This document shows positions 44,065-51,614 of a stretch of 64,000 nucleotides of DNA, piece by piece; the stretch's first letter is position 1, and each line of letters begins with the position of its first letter. This DNA is from Pedobacter glucosidilyticus (GTDB lineage Bacteria > Bacteroidota > Bacteroidia > Sphingobacteriales > Sphingobacteriaceae). The notes below the pieces were generated by a model. That model made no database searches, was not told where the DNA came from, and worked only from the letters and a program-made list of their open reading frames with translations. Both the position numbers and the translations under genes were made by a program. The stretch is from the NCBI RefSeq assembly GCF_002483235.1, contig NZ_DLHN01000037.1:62001-126000 (forward strand). The letters run 5' to 3'.

Positions 44065-44931
44065 ATGGAAAAAACGATAGCAGCATCAGATTTAATCATA
44101 AATACTGATGGTAGTATTTATCATTTAAACTTAAGACCAGAAGATATTGCTGATACCATTATTACTGTTGGCGACCAAGAAAGAGTGCCAGAGGTGAGCA
44201 AGTATTTTGATAAAATTGAGCTAAAAAAGGGCAAAAGAGAGTTTATTACGCATACGGGTTATATCGGTAAAAAAAGAATAACCGTTATTTCAACTGGTAT
44301 TGGTACTGATAATATTGATATCGTTTTAAACGAATTGGATGCACTTGCTAATATTGATTTTGAGCAAAGACAAGTAAAAGAAAACCATAAAACTTTACAA
44401 ATTATTAGACTAGGAACATCAGGAAGCATAAATAAAAATGTAGAAATGGGTAGCATTTTAGCATCTTCACATGGTTTAGGTTTAGATAGTTTGATGCATT
44501 ATTATGAAAGAAACCTAAACGCTGAAGATAAAGCTTTAGAGCAACAAGTTCAATCTTCTCTTCAAGATTTAGGCTTATCTCCTTATTTAACATCAGCTTC
44601 AGCTTCTTTATTAAATTCTTTAGCTGCTGATATTCCTAAAGGGATAACGGTAACGGCTCCTGGGTTTTACGCTCCACAGGGCAGAAAAGTAAGAGCAATT
44701 AATAAAATCCATAACCTTATTGAAAGGTTAACAAGTTTAAATTTAAACCATTATACAGTTACCAATTTAGAGATGGAAACCGCAGGAATTTACGCTCTTG
44801 CCAATGCTTTAGGGCATGAAGCTATTTCTATAAATGCCATTTTAGCTAGTCGCTTAAATTTTGAGTTTGCAACTAACCCAACTTTAATAGTTGAAAATAT
44901 GCTGAAAAAAGTTTTAGAGAAGTTAGCTTAA
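44065..44931 (+). CDS. Nucleoside phosphorylase (uridine phosphorylase-like)
   Basis: The 288-residue protein belongs to the NP-I phosphorylase superfamily. Visible motifs are TIITVGDQERVPEVSKYF near residue 35, ITVISTGIGTDNIDIVLNE for phosphate binding, IRLGTSGSI, and a C-terminal LEMETAGIYALANALGH with the Glu-Met-Glu that binds ribose. Sequence context fits uridine phosphorylase but purine members are similar, so the base is uncertain. It overlaps the convergent mqnA gene by nine bases. Confidence 0.88.
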   Translation: MEKTIAASDLIINTDGSIYHLNLRPEDIADTIITVGDQERVPEVSKYFDKIELKKGKREFITHTGYIGKKRITVISTGIGTDNIDIVLNELDALANIDFEQRQVKENHKTLQIIRLGTSGSINKNVEMGSILASSHGLGLDSLMHYYERNLNAEDKALEQQVQSSLQDLGLSPYLTSASASLLNSLAADIPKGITVTAPGFYAPQGRKVRAINKIHNLIERLTSLNLNHYTVTNLEMETAGIYALANALGHEAISINAILASRLNFEFATNPTLIVENMLKKVLEKLA

Positions 44932-45663
44932 TTCTTTAACATAATTTAGAAATAACTTTAAAGCTTCCTTTTTTTGAGCATCTAAAGGATAATCTATTTT
45001 ATGTAGCAGATAATCTTCCAAATCAAAATCATCTCGCATTTGCATGGTTTTAAAGACTTCTTTAAGGTTATCTAAACCTAGCTTTAAAGCATCGCTAAAA
45101 TCAGTAACAAATTTCTCTGGTAACTTTTTATTGCTTACCCAAGCAGCAAAAACGAAAGGTAAACCTGTGAAATTTTTCCATTCTTGAGCTAAATCATAAG
45201 CATAAGGATATAGATTTTGCTTGCCAAAAGTACGGTCTCCAATTTGTACAAATGCGGCTTTTGGATGTTTAAGCTCGCCGTAATCTGTCGCGTTAATTAA
45301 CCTCACCGGGTTAACTTTAAAATAATGCGTTAACAATACAAAAGCTAAATTATTTGAGGTATTAGACTCGGGGTCCAATTGTAAAAATTCTATTTCTTCT
45401 ACCGGGCAATTGCTAAAAATATAAACAGAATTTACAGCACCATTAGCCCCTATACAATAATCAGATACTAAATGATATTCGGGTAATTTTAATAAGGATG
45501 CAACAGGTATTAAACCTATATCAGCTTCATCATCTATGAGCTTTTGAGCACACAATGCCGGATAATCTACCGTTAATTGTATTTCTTCTTTAACAGGATG
45601 ATGCTCTAAACCATAAATAAAGGGTAATGTATTGGTATAACTAACCGCAGAAACTCTTATCAT
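44923..45663 (-). CDS. mqnA: Chorismate dehydratase (futalosine pathway)
   Basis: MqnA turns chorismate into 3-[(1-carboxyvinyl)oxy]benzoate, the first step of the futalosine menaquinone route. The 246-residue protein has the family start RVSAVSYTNTLPFIYGLEH, the DIGLIPVASLL segment and the ESNTSNNLAFVLL region of the substrate-binding fold. Length is normal. It lies near mqnE, with a small phosphatase gene between, all on the minus strand; gaps are 18 and 11 bases, so they probably share a transcript. Overlaps the convergent phosphorylase gene by nine bases. Confidence 0.93.
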   Translation of the reverse strand: MIRVSAVSYTNTLPFIYGLEHHPVKEEIQLTVDYPALCAQKLIDDEADIGLIPVASLLKLPEYHLVSDYCIGANGAVNSVYIFSNCPVEEIEFLQLDPESNTSNNLAFVLLTHYFKVNPVRLINATDYGELKHPKAAFVQIGDRTFGKQNLYPYAYDLAQEWKNFTGLPFVFAAWVSNKKLPEKFVTDFSDALKLGLDNLKEVFKTMQMRDDFDLEDYLLHKIDYPLDAQKKEALKLFLNYVKELS

Positions 45664-45681
45664 CTTAAAATAAAATCAAAC

Positions 45682-46317
45682 CTATAAACCCTGCTCTTCT
45701 AAATGCGCTAAACTATTAAAAACTTCTATCTCAAACCCCTCTCCATCATAATTTAAAACATATAAAGAAGTATTTTGGTGCGGATAGGTATCCATCTCAG
45801 ACAATGGCTTTTTCATCAATAAACACATTAATAAACGAATAGCCCTACCATGCATACAAATTAAAACAGTATGTTCATTTTCTTGCTTGGTGATGTAATC
45901 CATTGCAGCTGCTTGCCTTACATAAACATCATTCGGACTTTCGCCTCCTTCTGGTTTAACATCATAATGACCAGCAGCCCAAGCCTGTATCAAATTAATA
46001 AAAGCCTCTCTTAATGCTGCATTACTTTTTTGACCTTCATAAACACCCCACGCCAGCTCATCTAAACCAGCTAACTGCTCCCAAGCTAAGCCATCATCAA
46101 TAAAGCCTTTTACCGTTTGGTGCGTTCTTTTTAAGGTTGATGTATAAACTTTATCAAAAGGAATATACTTGTATTTTTTATAAAAAGCTTCACCTTGCGC
46201 TATTCCTGTAGCATTTAAATCAGAATTAACACCCCTGCCTTGTACAATCCCATCTTTGTTGAAATCTGTTTCACCATGCCTGATGACGTAAAGCTTTTTA
46301 TTTTTCTTCTTATCCAA
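45682..46317 (-). CDS. Histidine phosphatase (phosphoglycerate mutase-like)
   Basis: The 211-residue protein has the RHGETDFN motif at its N terminus (phospho-His), a conserved Arg in TSTLKRTHQT, a Glu in the GVYEGQ loop and the second catalytic His in LICMHGRAIR. These define the histidine phosphatase superfamily. The substrate is unknown. The only start for the full frame is TTG at 46317. It sits between mqnE and mqnA on the same strand with short gaps, so a role in menaquinone or futalosine metabolism may be worth testing, though housekeeping phosphatases are equally possible. Confidence 0.87.
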   Translation of the reverse strand: MDKKKNKKLYVIRHGETDFNKDGIVQGRGVNSDLNATGIAQGEAFYKKYKYIPFDKVYTSTLKRTHQTVKGFIDDGLAWEQLAGLDELAWGVYEGQKSNAALREAFINLIQAWAAGHYDVKPEGGESPNDVYVRQAAAMDYITKQENEHTVLICMHGRAIRLLMCLLMKKPLSEMDTYPHQNTSLYVLNYDGEGFEIEVFNSLAHLEEQGL

Positions 46318-46328
46318 ACTATATGTTT

Positions 46329-47522
46329 TTAATTAATAACGGGTAAAGCGTAGTATTTTGGTTTTTCATCCTCAGGGAAATCAGCATGCTCAAAATCATT
46401 GATAACATGATATAAAGTATCTCTTTCTACTGGTTTTTTACCAACTGCTTTAATCAATTTCACTAAATCTTTAGTGCTCATGGCAGGGTTTTGCTCCTCG
46501 GCACCAGCCATAGCATATATTTTGGTAGTATCGTCTAAAGTACCGTCAATATCATCAACACCAAAATTAAGGGATAGTTGGGCGGTATTTCTACCTATCA
46601 TAGCCCAGTAAGCTTTGATATGCTCAAAATTATCCAGATAAATTCTAGAAATAGCGTAGTTTCTTAAATCTTCAACTACGGTTGATTCTGCCACATGAGA
46701 CATTTGGTTATCCTGATTTCTGAATTTCAACGGAATAAAAGTTTGGAAACCACCTGTTTTATCTTGTAAATTCCTCAATCTCTCTAAATGGTCTACCCTA
46801 TGCCAATATTCCTCTATATGACCGTATAGCATAGTTGCATTAGAACGCATGCCTAATTTGTGCCATTCTTCATGTATTTGCAGCCATTGCTCGGCATCGC
46901 ATTTGTCTTTAGCAATTTGCTCTCTTATTTCTGGATGAAAAATTTCTGCTCCACCACCCGGCATAGACTCTAAGCCAGCTTCTTTCATCATCCGCATGCC
47001 AGTAGCGTAATCTACTTTGGCTTTTTTAAAGATGTAATGATATTCTACCGGAGTGAGTGCTTTAACATGTAAATCTGGGCGATGCTTTTTAATAGCCGTA
47101 AAGAAATCCATATAAAATTTCATATCGTATTGCGGTAATACACCCCCAACAATATGAACTTCTGTAACAGGCTGGTCATCATAAGATTTTACAATGGCCA
47201 TCATTTCCTCCATGGTATACTCCCAACCTTCTGCTCTTTCTTTTATTAAACGAGAATAAGAGCAAAATTTACAATCGTAAACGCATAAGTTTGTTGGCTC
47301 TATATGAAAATTTCTATTGAAATAAGTAACGTTACCATGTTTCTTGGTTCTGATATAATTTGCTAAAACTCCTAAATAGGATAAATCAGCTTTTTCATAT
47401 AAAAGAACTCCTTCTTCAAAACTTATTCTCTCTCCATTTTGTACTTTTAAGGCTATCTCTTTTAAAGAAACCTCCAAATGAGCATCTTGTAAAAGTACTG
47501 TGAGTTGATGGTCTGCGTTCAT
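46329..47522 (-). CDS. mqnE: Aminofutalosine synthase
   Basis: MqnE is a radical SAM enzyme that joins the MqnA product to the adenosyl group of SAM, giving aminofutalosine. The 397-residue protein starts at ATG 47522 (the frame is open further). The CxxxCxxC cluster motif is in NLCVYDCKFCSYSR near residue 67. Other conserved elements are EVHIVGGVLPQYDMKF, ESMPGGGAEIF, and TMLYGHIEEYWHRVDHL. With mqnA two genes downstream on the same strand, this supports the futalosine route. Confidence is high. Confidence 0.95.
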   Translation of the reverse strand: MNADHQLTVLLQDAHLEVSLKEIALKVQNGERISFEEGVLLYEKADLSYLGVLANYIRTKKHGNVTYFNRNFHIEPTNLCVYDCKFCSYSRLIKERAEGWEYTMEEMMAIVKSYDDQPVTEVHIVGGVLPQYDMKFYMDFFTAIKKHRPDLHVKALTPVEYHYIFKKAKVDYATGMRMMKEAGLESMPGGGAEIFHPEIREQIAKDKCDAEQWLQIHEEWHKLGMRSNATMLYGHIEEYWHRVDHLERLRNLQDKTGGFQTFIPLKFRNQDNQMSHVAESTVVEDLRNYAISRIYLDNFEHIKAYWAMIGRNTAQLSLNFGVDDIDGTLDDTTKIYAMAGAEEQNPAMSTKDLVKLIKAVGKKPVERDTLYHVINDFEHADFPEDEKPKYYALPVIN

Positions 47523-47603
47523 GCTATGAATTTTGTCAAAATTAATAATTAGCAAGCTTTTTTTAGTTTACTTAATGTAAAACAAACACTTTTGTATTAA
47601 GTT

Positions 47604-47611
47604 TACTTTTG
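47604..47611 (+). promoter_or_regulatory. -7 element (TACTTTTG) for the PLP-dependent sulfur gene
   Basis: This exact TAnnTTTG match ends 14 bases before the start codon of the trans-sulfuration-type gene, so the leader would be about ten bases. A TTTG closer upstream (47591-47594) is too near to be a -33 element. Confidence 0.5.
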
Positions 47612-47625
47612 TAAGTTATTAAACC

Positions 47626-48750
47626 ATGAATTTAGAAACGCTAGTTATACATGCAGGCAATAAGGTTGATGAAGCTACAAAAGCAGTTGTACAGCCTTTA
47701 ATTTTGTCTACTACTTTTGAAAGAAACAATGGCGAATATCCAGGTGGATACATTTATTCAAGAGCTGATAATCCTAACCGGAAATCTTTAGAGCGTGTTT
47801 TAGCTTTGTTGGAAGGCGGTGAAGATGCTTGTGCTTTTGCTACCGGTAATGCCGCTGGCATGTCGGTTTTTCAAGCTTTAGTACCCGGCTCTCACATTAT
47901 TTGTCCTGATGATATGTATCACGGACTAAGAAATCAGCTTAAAATATTATTTAAAGGGATTTTAACTTTTGATTTTATTGATTTTACTAATTTATCTTTA
48001 ATAGAAAGCACTATAAATGCCTCAACAAAGTTAATTTGGGCCGAAACACCATCTAACCCATTATTAAAATTGGCTGATATTGCTGCCATAGCTAAAATCT
48101 GCGAAAAGCATCAACTTATTTTTGCTGTTGATAATACCTTTGCAACACCTATTTGCCAACAACCTTTAACCTTAGGTGCCCATTTAGTGATGCACTCTAC
48201 CACCAAATATTTAAATGGCCATAGCGATGTTACTGGTGGCGCTATCATCACCAAAAACAAAGATGAATTTTGGGAGAAAATTAGAACTGTACAAGGTTTT
48301 GGCGGTGCAACGCCTTCTCCTTTTGATTGTTATCTGATTACTCGAGGTATTAAAACTTTACCTTACCGGATGCGTGGGCATATAGAAAATGCCATGAAAT
48401 TGGCTATTTATTTAGAAAATCATCCGGCTATTGAAGCTGTTTTTTATCCCGGCTTAGCATCACATCCGCAGCATGAATTAGCAAAAAAGCAAATGTTAAA
48501 CTATAGTGGTATGCTTTCTTTCACTTTAAAAGGTGGTGAAAAAGCAGCATTTGATTTGATTAATGGACTAAAAATATTTACCCAAGCAACAAGTTTAGGA
48601 GGAGTTGAAAGTTTAATAGAGCATCGTTACGCAGTGGAAGGCCCAGATACCAAAACACCCAAAAATTTATTAAGAGTTTCTGTTGGTTTAGAACATATTG
48701 ATGATTTAATTGATGATTTAGACCAAAATTTAAAAAACTTAAAACACTAA
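47626..48750 (+). CDS. Trans-sulfuration enzyme family protein (cystathionine gamma-synthase/lyase type)
   Basis: The 374-residue protein belongs to the Cys/Met PLP-dependent family. Motifs include ETLVIHAGNKVDEATKAVVQ, YSRADNPNRKSLERVLALLEGG, the AVDNTFATP strand, and the PLP lysine in MHSTTKYLNGHSD. The length and the RMRGHIENAMKLA region fit cystathionine gamma-synthase, gamma-lyase or methionine gamma-lyase; the reaction cannot be fixed from sequence. It stands immediately before the SAM riboswitch region of metY-metX, which suggests a sulfur role. It has its own promoter. Confidence 0.88.
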   Translation: MNLETLVIHAGNKVDEATKAVVQPLILSTTFERNNGEYPGGYIYSRADNPNRKSLERVLALLEGGEDACAFATGNAAGMSVFQALVPGSHIICPDDMYHGLRNQLKILFKGILTFDFIDFTNLSLIESTINASTKLIWAETPSNPLLKLADIAAIAKICEKHQLIFAVDNTFATPICQQPLTLGAHLVMHSTTKYLNGHSDVTGGAIITKNKDEFWEKIRTVQGFGGATPSPFDCYLITRGIKTLPYRMRGHIENAMKLAIYLENHPAIEAVFYPGLASHPQHELAKKQMLNYSGMLSFTLKGGEKAAFDLINGLKIFTQATSLGGVESLIEHRYAVEGPDTKTPKNLLRVSVGLEHIDDLIDDLDQNLKNLKH

Positions 48751-48784
48751 TAATCAACAAAATAAAGATAAATTCAAAATTTTA

Positions 48785-48817
48785 TTTGGAAAAACAAAGC
48801 AAATAAATATATCTTTG
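48785..48817 (+). promoter_or_regulatory. Consensus promoter of the metY-metX transcript
   Basis: TTTG at 48785-48788 and TATCTTTG at 48810-48817 are separated by 21 bases, an excellent match to the Bacteroidota promoter. Transcription would begin near 48823, leaving a leader of about 350 bases before metY. Confidence 0.8.
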
Positions 48818-48867
48818 AAACATTATTTGGTTTAAATACCAAAATCAATTCCTCTTCAGAAAAGGTC

Positions 48868-48974
48868 TTGATTTATAAAGAAGTGGTAAGAGAACAGGCT
48901 CTAAGACCCACTGGCAACCTCACAATAATTGTGAAAGGTGCCAAATCCTGACCCGAAAGGGAAATATAAATTAA
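48868..48974 (+). ncRNA. SAM-I-like riboswitch upstream of metY
   Basis: The leader holds a SAM-I aptamer signature: GTGGTAAGAGAACAGGCTCT, then ACTGGCAACC, a variable AT-rich hairpin (CACAATAATTGTG), GGTGCCAAATCCTGACCCG and GAAAGGG. The closing helix P1 forms between 48868-48877 and 48965-48974 (nine Watson-Crick pairs and one G-U). The family turns off methionine genes when SAM is high. The match is by motif and helix only; covariance search is needed for the class. It is placed in front of a Cys-rich leader ORF, and metY lies about 200 bases further on. Confidence 0.85.
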
Positions 48975-48983
48975 TTTAAAGAC

Positions 48984-49100
48984 ATGAAAAGTTTAGCATT
49001 CATCTTACAACAAATTAATTTCCTGCTCAAAGGAAATCAAAACACTCTTGTTTTACAATTTGCTAATGCAAAATGTAACATGTGTTGCTGTATGTGCTAA
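48984..49100 (+). CDS. Putative Cys/Met-rich leader peptide of metY-metX
   Basis: A 38-codon ORF starts ten bases after the riboswitch closing helix with ATG and ends at TAA 49098-49100. The first 29 residues are ordinary (KSLAFILQQINFLLKGNQN), but the last ten are AKCNMCCCMC: five Cys and two Met in the final eight codons. A hairpin (49068-49088, GCAAAATGT with ATGTGTTGC) overlaps these codons. Clusters of regulatory codons at the end of a short ORF before a biosynthetic operon are the hallmark of attenuation peptides. A ribosome stalled at the Cys codons could change RNA folding ahead of metY. Expression is not proven. Confidence 0.6.
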   Translation: MKSLAFILQQINFLLKGNQNTLVLQFANAKCNMCCCMC

Positions 49101-49170
49101 TTCTTGCGCCTCTTTATCCCATAAAACATTTATAACAAACTTTATTATTCACATTTTAAAATATCATACA

Positions 49171-50475
49171 ATGTCTAATCAAAATTTGAAATTTGAAACC
49201 CTGCAATTACATGCTGGCCAACAAGTAGATCCAACAACTGGTTCAAGAGCCGTTCCATTGTACCAAACCACATCTTATGTATTTAACAGCTCAGAACATG
49301 GGGCTAACTTATTCGCTTTAAAAGAGTTCGGAAACATTTATACACGTTTAATGAACCCAACTACTGATGTTTTTGAGCAAAGAGTAGCAGCTTTAGAAGG
49401 TGGTGTAGCGGCTTTAGCAGTAGCATCAGGACAAGCAGCTCAATTCATTGCGATAGCAAATATTATCCAGTCTGGAGAGAACTTTGTTTCTACTAGATAT
49501 TTATACGGAGGTAGCTACAACCAATTTAAAGTTCAGTTTAAGAGGTTAGGTATTGAGGCCCGTTTTGTTAACGAGGAAACACCTGAAGCTTACGAATCCT
49601 TGATAGACGATAAAACTAAAGCTATTTACCTAGAAACTATTGGCAACCCAGCTTTTAACATTCCTGATTTTGAAAAAATATCGGCTTTAGCTAAAAAACA
49701 CGATCTTCCTTTGATTGTGGATAATACTTTTGGTGCTGGTGGATACCTTTTTAGACCAATTGAGCATGGTGCTAACGTAGTAGTAGAATCTGCAACAAAA
49801 TGGATTGGCGGACACGGTACTAGCGTTGGTGGTGTTATTGTTGATGGTGGAAATTACAACTGGGGTAACGGCAAATTTCCTCAATTCTCAGAACCATCAG
49901 AAGGTTACCACGGTTTAGTTTTCTCTGATGTTTTTGGTGTTAACGGTCCTTTTGGTAACATCCAATTTATCATCAGAGCAAGAGTAGAAGGTTTAAGAGA
50001 TTTTGGTCCTGCTATTTCTCCATTCAACTCTTTCTTATTGATTCAAGGTTTAGAAACCCTTTCTTTAAGAGTACAAAGACATGTTGATAATGCTTTAGAA
50101 TTAGCAAAGTGGTTAGAAAATCATGAGGCGGTACAAGCGGTTAACTATCCTGGTTTAGAATCATCTCCTTACCATACTTTAGCTAAAAAATATTTAAAAA
50201 ATGGTTTTGGCGGCGTATTATCTTTCGAGCTAAAAGGTGATAAAGAAAATGCCATCAAATTTGTTGATGCACTTAAACTAACCAGCCATTTAGCAAATGT
50301 GGGTGATGCAAAAACACTTATTATCCAGCCTTCTGCAACTACACATCAACAATTAAGTGCTGATGAACAATTAAAAGCAGGTGTTACACCAACTTTATTA
50401 AGAGTTTCTGTTGGTATAGAGCATATTGATGATATTAAAGCTGATTTTGCTCAAGCTTTTGACGCCATTAAATAA
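49171..50475 (+). CDS. metY: O-acetylhomoserine sulfhydrylase
   Basis: MetY joins O-acetylhomoserine with sulfide to give homocysteine, and related enzymes use O-acetylserine to make cysteine. The 434-residue protein has the family start NLKFETLQLHAGQQVDPTTG, the LPLIVDNTFGAGGYL strand, the PLP lysine in VVESATKWIGGHGTS, and a long insertion (residues about 235-290) typical of this subfamily. ATG 49171 is the conserved start, although the frame is open back to 48997. It is followed by metX 20 bases later and is controlled by the leader described above. Confidence 0.94.
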   Translation: MSNQNLKFETLQLHAGQQVDPTTGSRAVPLYQTTSYVFNSSEHGANLFALKEFGNIYTRLMNPTTDVFEQRVAALEGGVAALAVASGQAAQFIAIANIIQSGENFVSTRYLYGGSYNQFKVQFKRLGIEARFVNEETPEAYESLIDDKTKAIYLETIGNPAFNIPDFEKISALAKKHDLPLIVDNTFGAGGYLFRPIEHGANVVVESATKWIGGHGTSVGGVIVDGGNYNWGNGKFPQFSEPSEGYHGLVFSDVFGVNGPFGNIQFIIRARVEGLRDFGPAISPFNSFLLIQGLETLSLRVQRHVDNALELAKWLENHEAVQAVNYPGLESSPYHTLAKKYLKNGFGGVLSFELKGDKENAIKFVDALKLTSHLANVGDAKTLIIQPSATTHQQLSADEQLKAGVTPTLLRVSVGIEHIDDIKADFAQAFDAIK

Positions 50476-50495
50476 TTTTTTGACCTTTTTAATTG

Positions 50496-51560
50496 ATGTT
50501 TGCGATGAGTGTAAAGATATTTCAATACAAAAAGCAGTTTAAGCTAGAAAGTGGTAAAAGACTTAAAAAGCTAAACATAGCTTACCATACTTTTGGTAAG
50601 CTAAATGCTGATAAAAGCAATGTAGTGTGGGTTTGCCATGCTTTAACTGCAAATTCTGATGTGCTTGATTGGTGGAAAGGCCTGTTTGGTGAAAATGATT
50701 TATTTAACCCAGAGGAGTATTTTATTGTTTGTGCTAATATTTTAGGTTCTCCTTATGGTACTACAAATCCTTTATCTGTTAATGAAAGTACTAAGCAACC
50801 TTATTATTTGTCTTTCCCAAAAATCACCATCAGAGACATGGTTGAAGCGCACAAACTTTTAGCGCAACACTTAGCAATAGAAAACATTGAGATGTTAATT
50901 GGTGGTTCTTTAGGTGGTCAGCAGGCTTTAGAATGGTCTGTTTCAGAAACTGATAGGATTAAAAATCTAATTGTTTTAGCTACTAATGCACAACATTCTG
51001 CTTGGGGAATTGCTTTTAACGAATCGCAAAGATTGGCTATAGAAACCGATAGAACTTTTTACACACAAGAAGCAACAGGCGGACAAAAAGGTTTAAAAAC
51101 AGCTAGGAGTATTGCTTTATTATCTTACAGAACATACCATTGTTATGCTGATAAGCAAATAGAATCATCTAACGAAGTTATAGATTCATTTAAATCTTCA
51201 TCGTACCAAAATTATCAAGGGGAGAAATTAGTTAACAGATTTAATGCCTATAGTTATTGGTATTTAACCAAAACTATGGATAGCCATAACCTAGGAAGAG
51301 GAAGAACGAGTGTAGCAGCTGCTTTAGCAAGCATAAAAGCAAACACTTTAGTTATTGGTATAGCTTCTGATCTGCTTTTCCCAACACATGAGCAAAAATT
51401 TATAGCTAAACATATTCCAGAAGCATCATATCATGAAATTGATTCGCTTTATGGGCATGATGGATTTTTGCTTGAGGTTAGTAAACTTGAAAGCATCATC
51501 TCTAAATTTTTAAGAGAAAAAACTTTAGAAAGAGAGCAAAGCAGCTTACAAGTTGCTTAA
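50496..51560 (+). CDS. metX: Homoserine O-acetyltransferase
   Basis: MetX acetylates homoserine, giving the MetY substrate. The 354-residue alpha/beta hydrolase has the WVCHALTANSDVLDWW oxyanion-region segment, the nucleophile Ser in LIGGSLGGQQALEWS, and the catalytic Asp/His pair in IASDLLFPTHEQ and LYGHDGFLLEV. The start could be ATG 50496 or 50505. It is 20 bases after metY, and a bidirectional terminator lies just behind its stop. MetY-MetX order and gap support one operon. By family knowledge the acyl donor may be acetyl- or succinyl-CoA. Confidence 0.95.
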   Translation: MFAMSVKIFQYKKQFKLESGKRLKKLNIAYHTFGKLNADKSNVVWVCHALTANSDVLDWWKGLFGENDLFNPEEYFIVCANILGSPYGTTNPLSVNESTKQPYYLSFPKITIRDMVEAHKLLAQHLAIENIEMLIGGSLGGQQALEWSVSETDRIKNLIVLATNAQHSAWGIAFNESQRLAIETDRTFYTQEATGGQKGLKTARSIALLSYRTYHCYADKQIESSNEVIDSFKSSSYQNYQGEKLVNRFNAYSYWYLTKTMDSHNLGRGRTSVAAALASIKANTLVIGIASDLLFPTHEQKFIAKHIPEASYHEIDSLYGHDGFLLEVSKLESIISKFLREKTLEREQSSLQVA

Positions 51561-51562
51561 TA

Positions 51563-51596
51563 AAAAAAACCGATTAGAAAACTAATCGGTTTTTTT
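51563..51596. terminator. Bidirectional terminator between metX and the E2 gene
   Basis: A run of seven A, the stem ACCGATTAG with CTAATCGGT and seven T make a perfect 15-bp symmetric hairpin with a four-base loop. It can end both convergent transcripts. Confidence 0.9.
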
Positions 51597-51614
51597 ATAT
51601 TCAGAAATTGAAAC

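Noticed and set aside
49048..49170. An N-terminal extension of MetY starting at 49048.
   Set aside because: Family members start at or near the MSNQNLKFETLQLHAG position; the extension covers the leader-peptide region, so 49171 was used. The open frame itself is kept as a finding.
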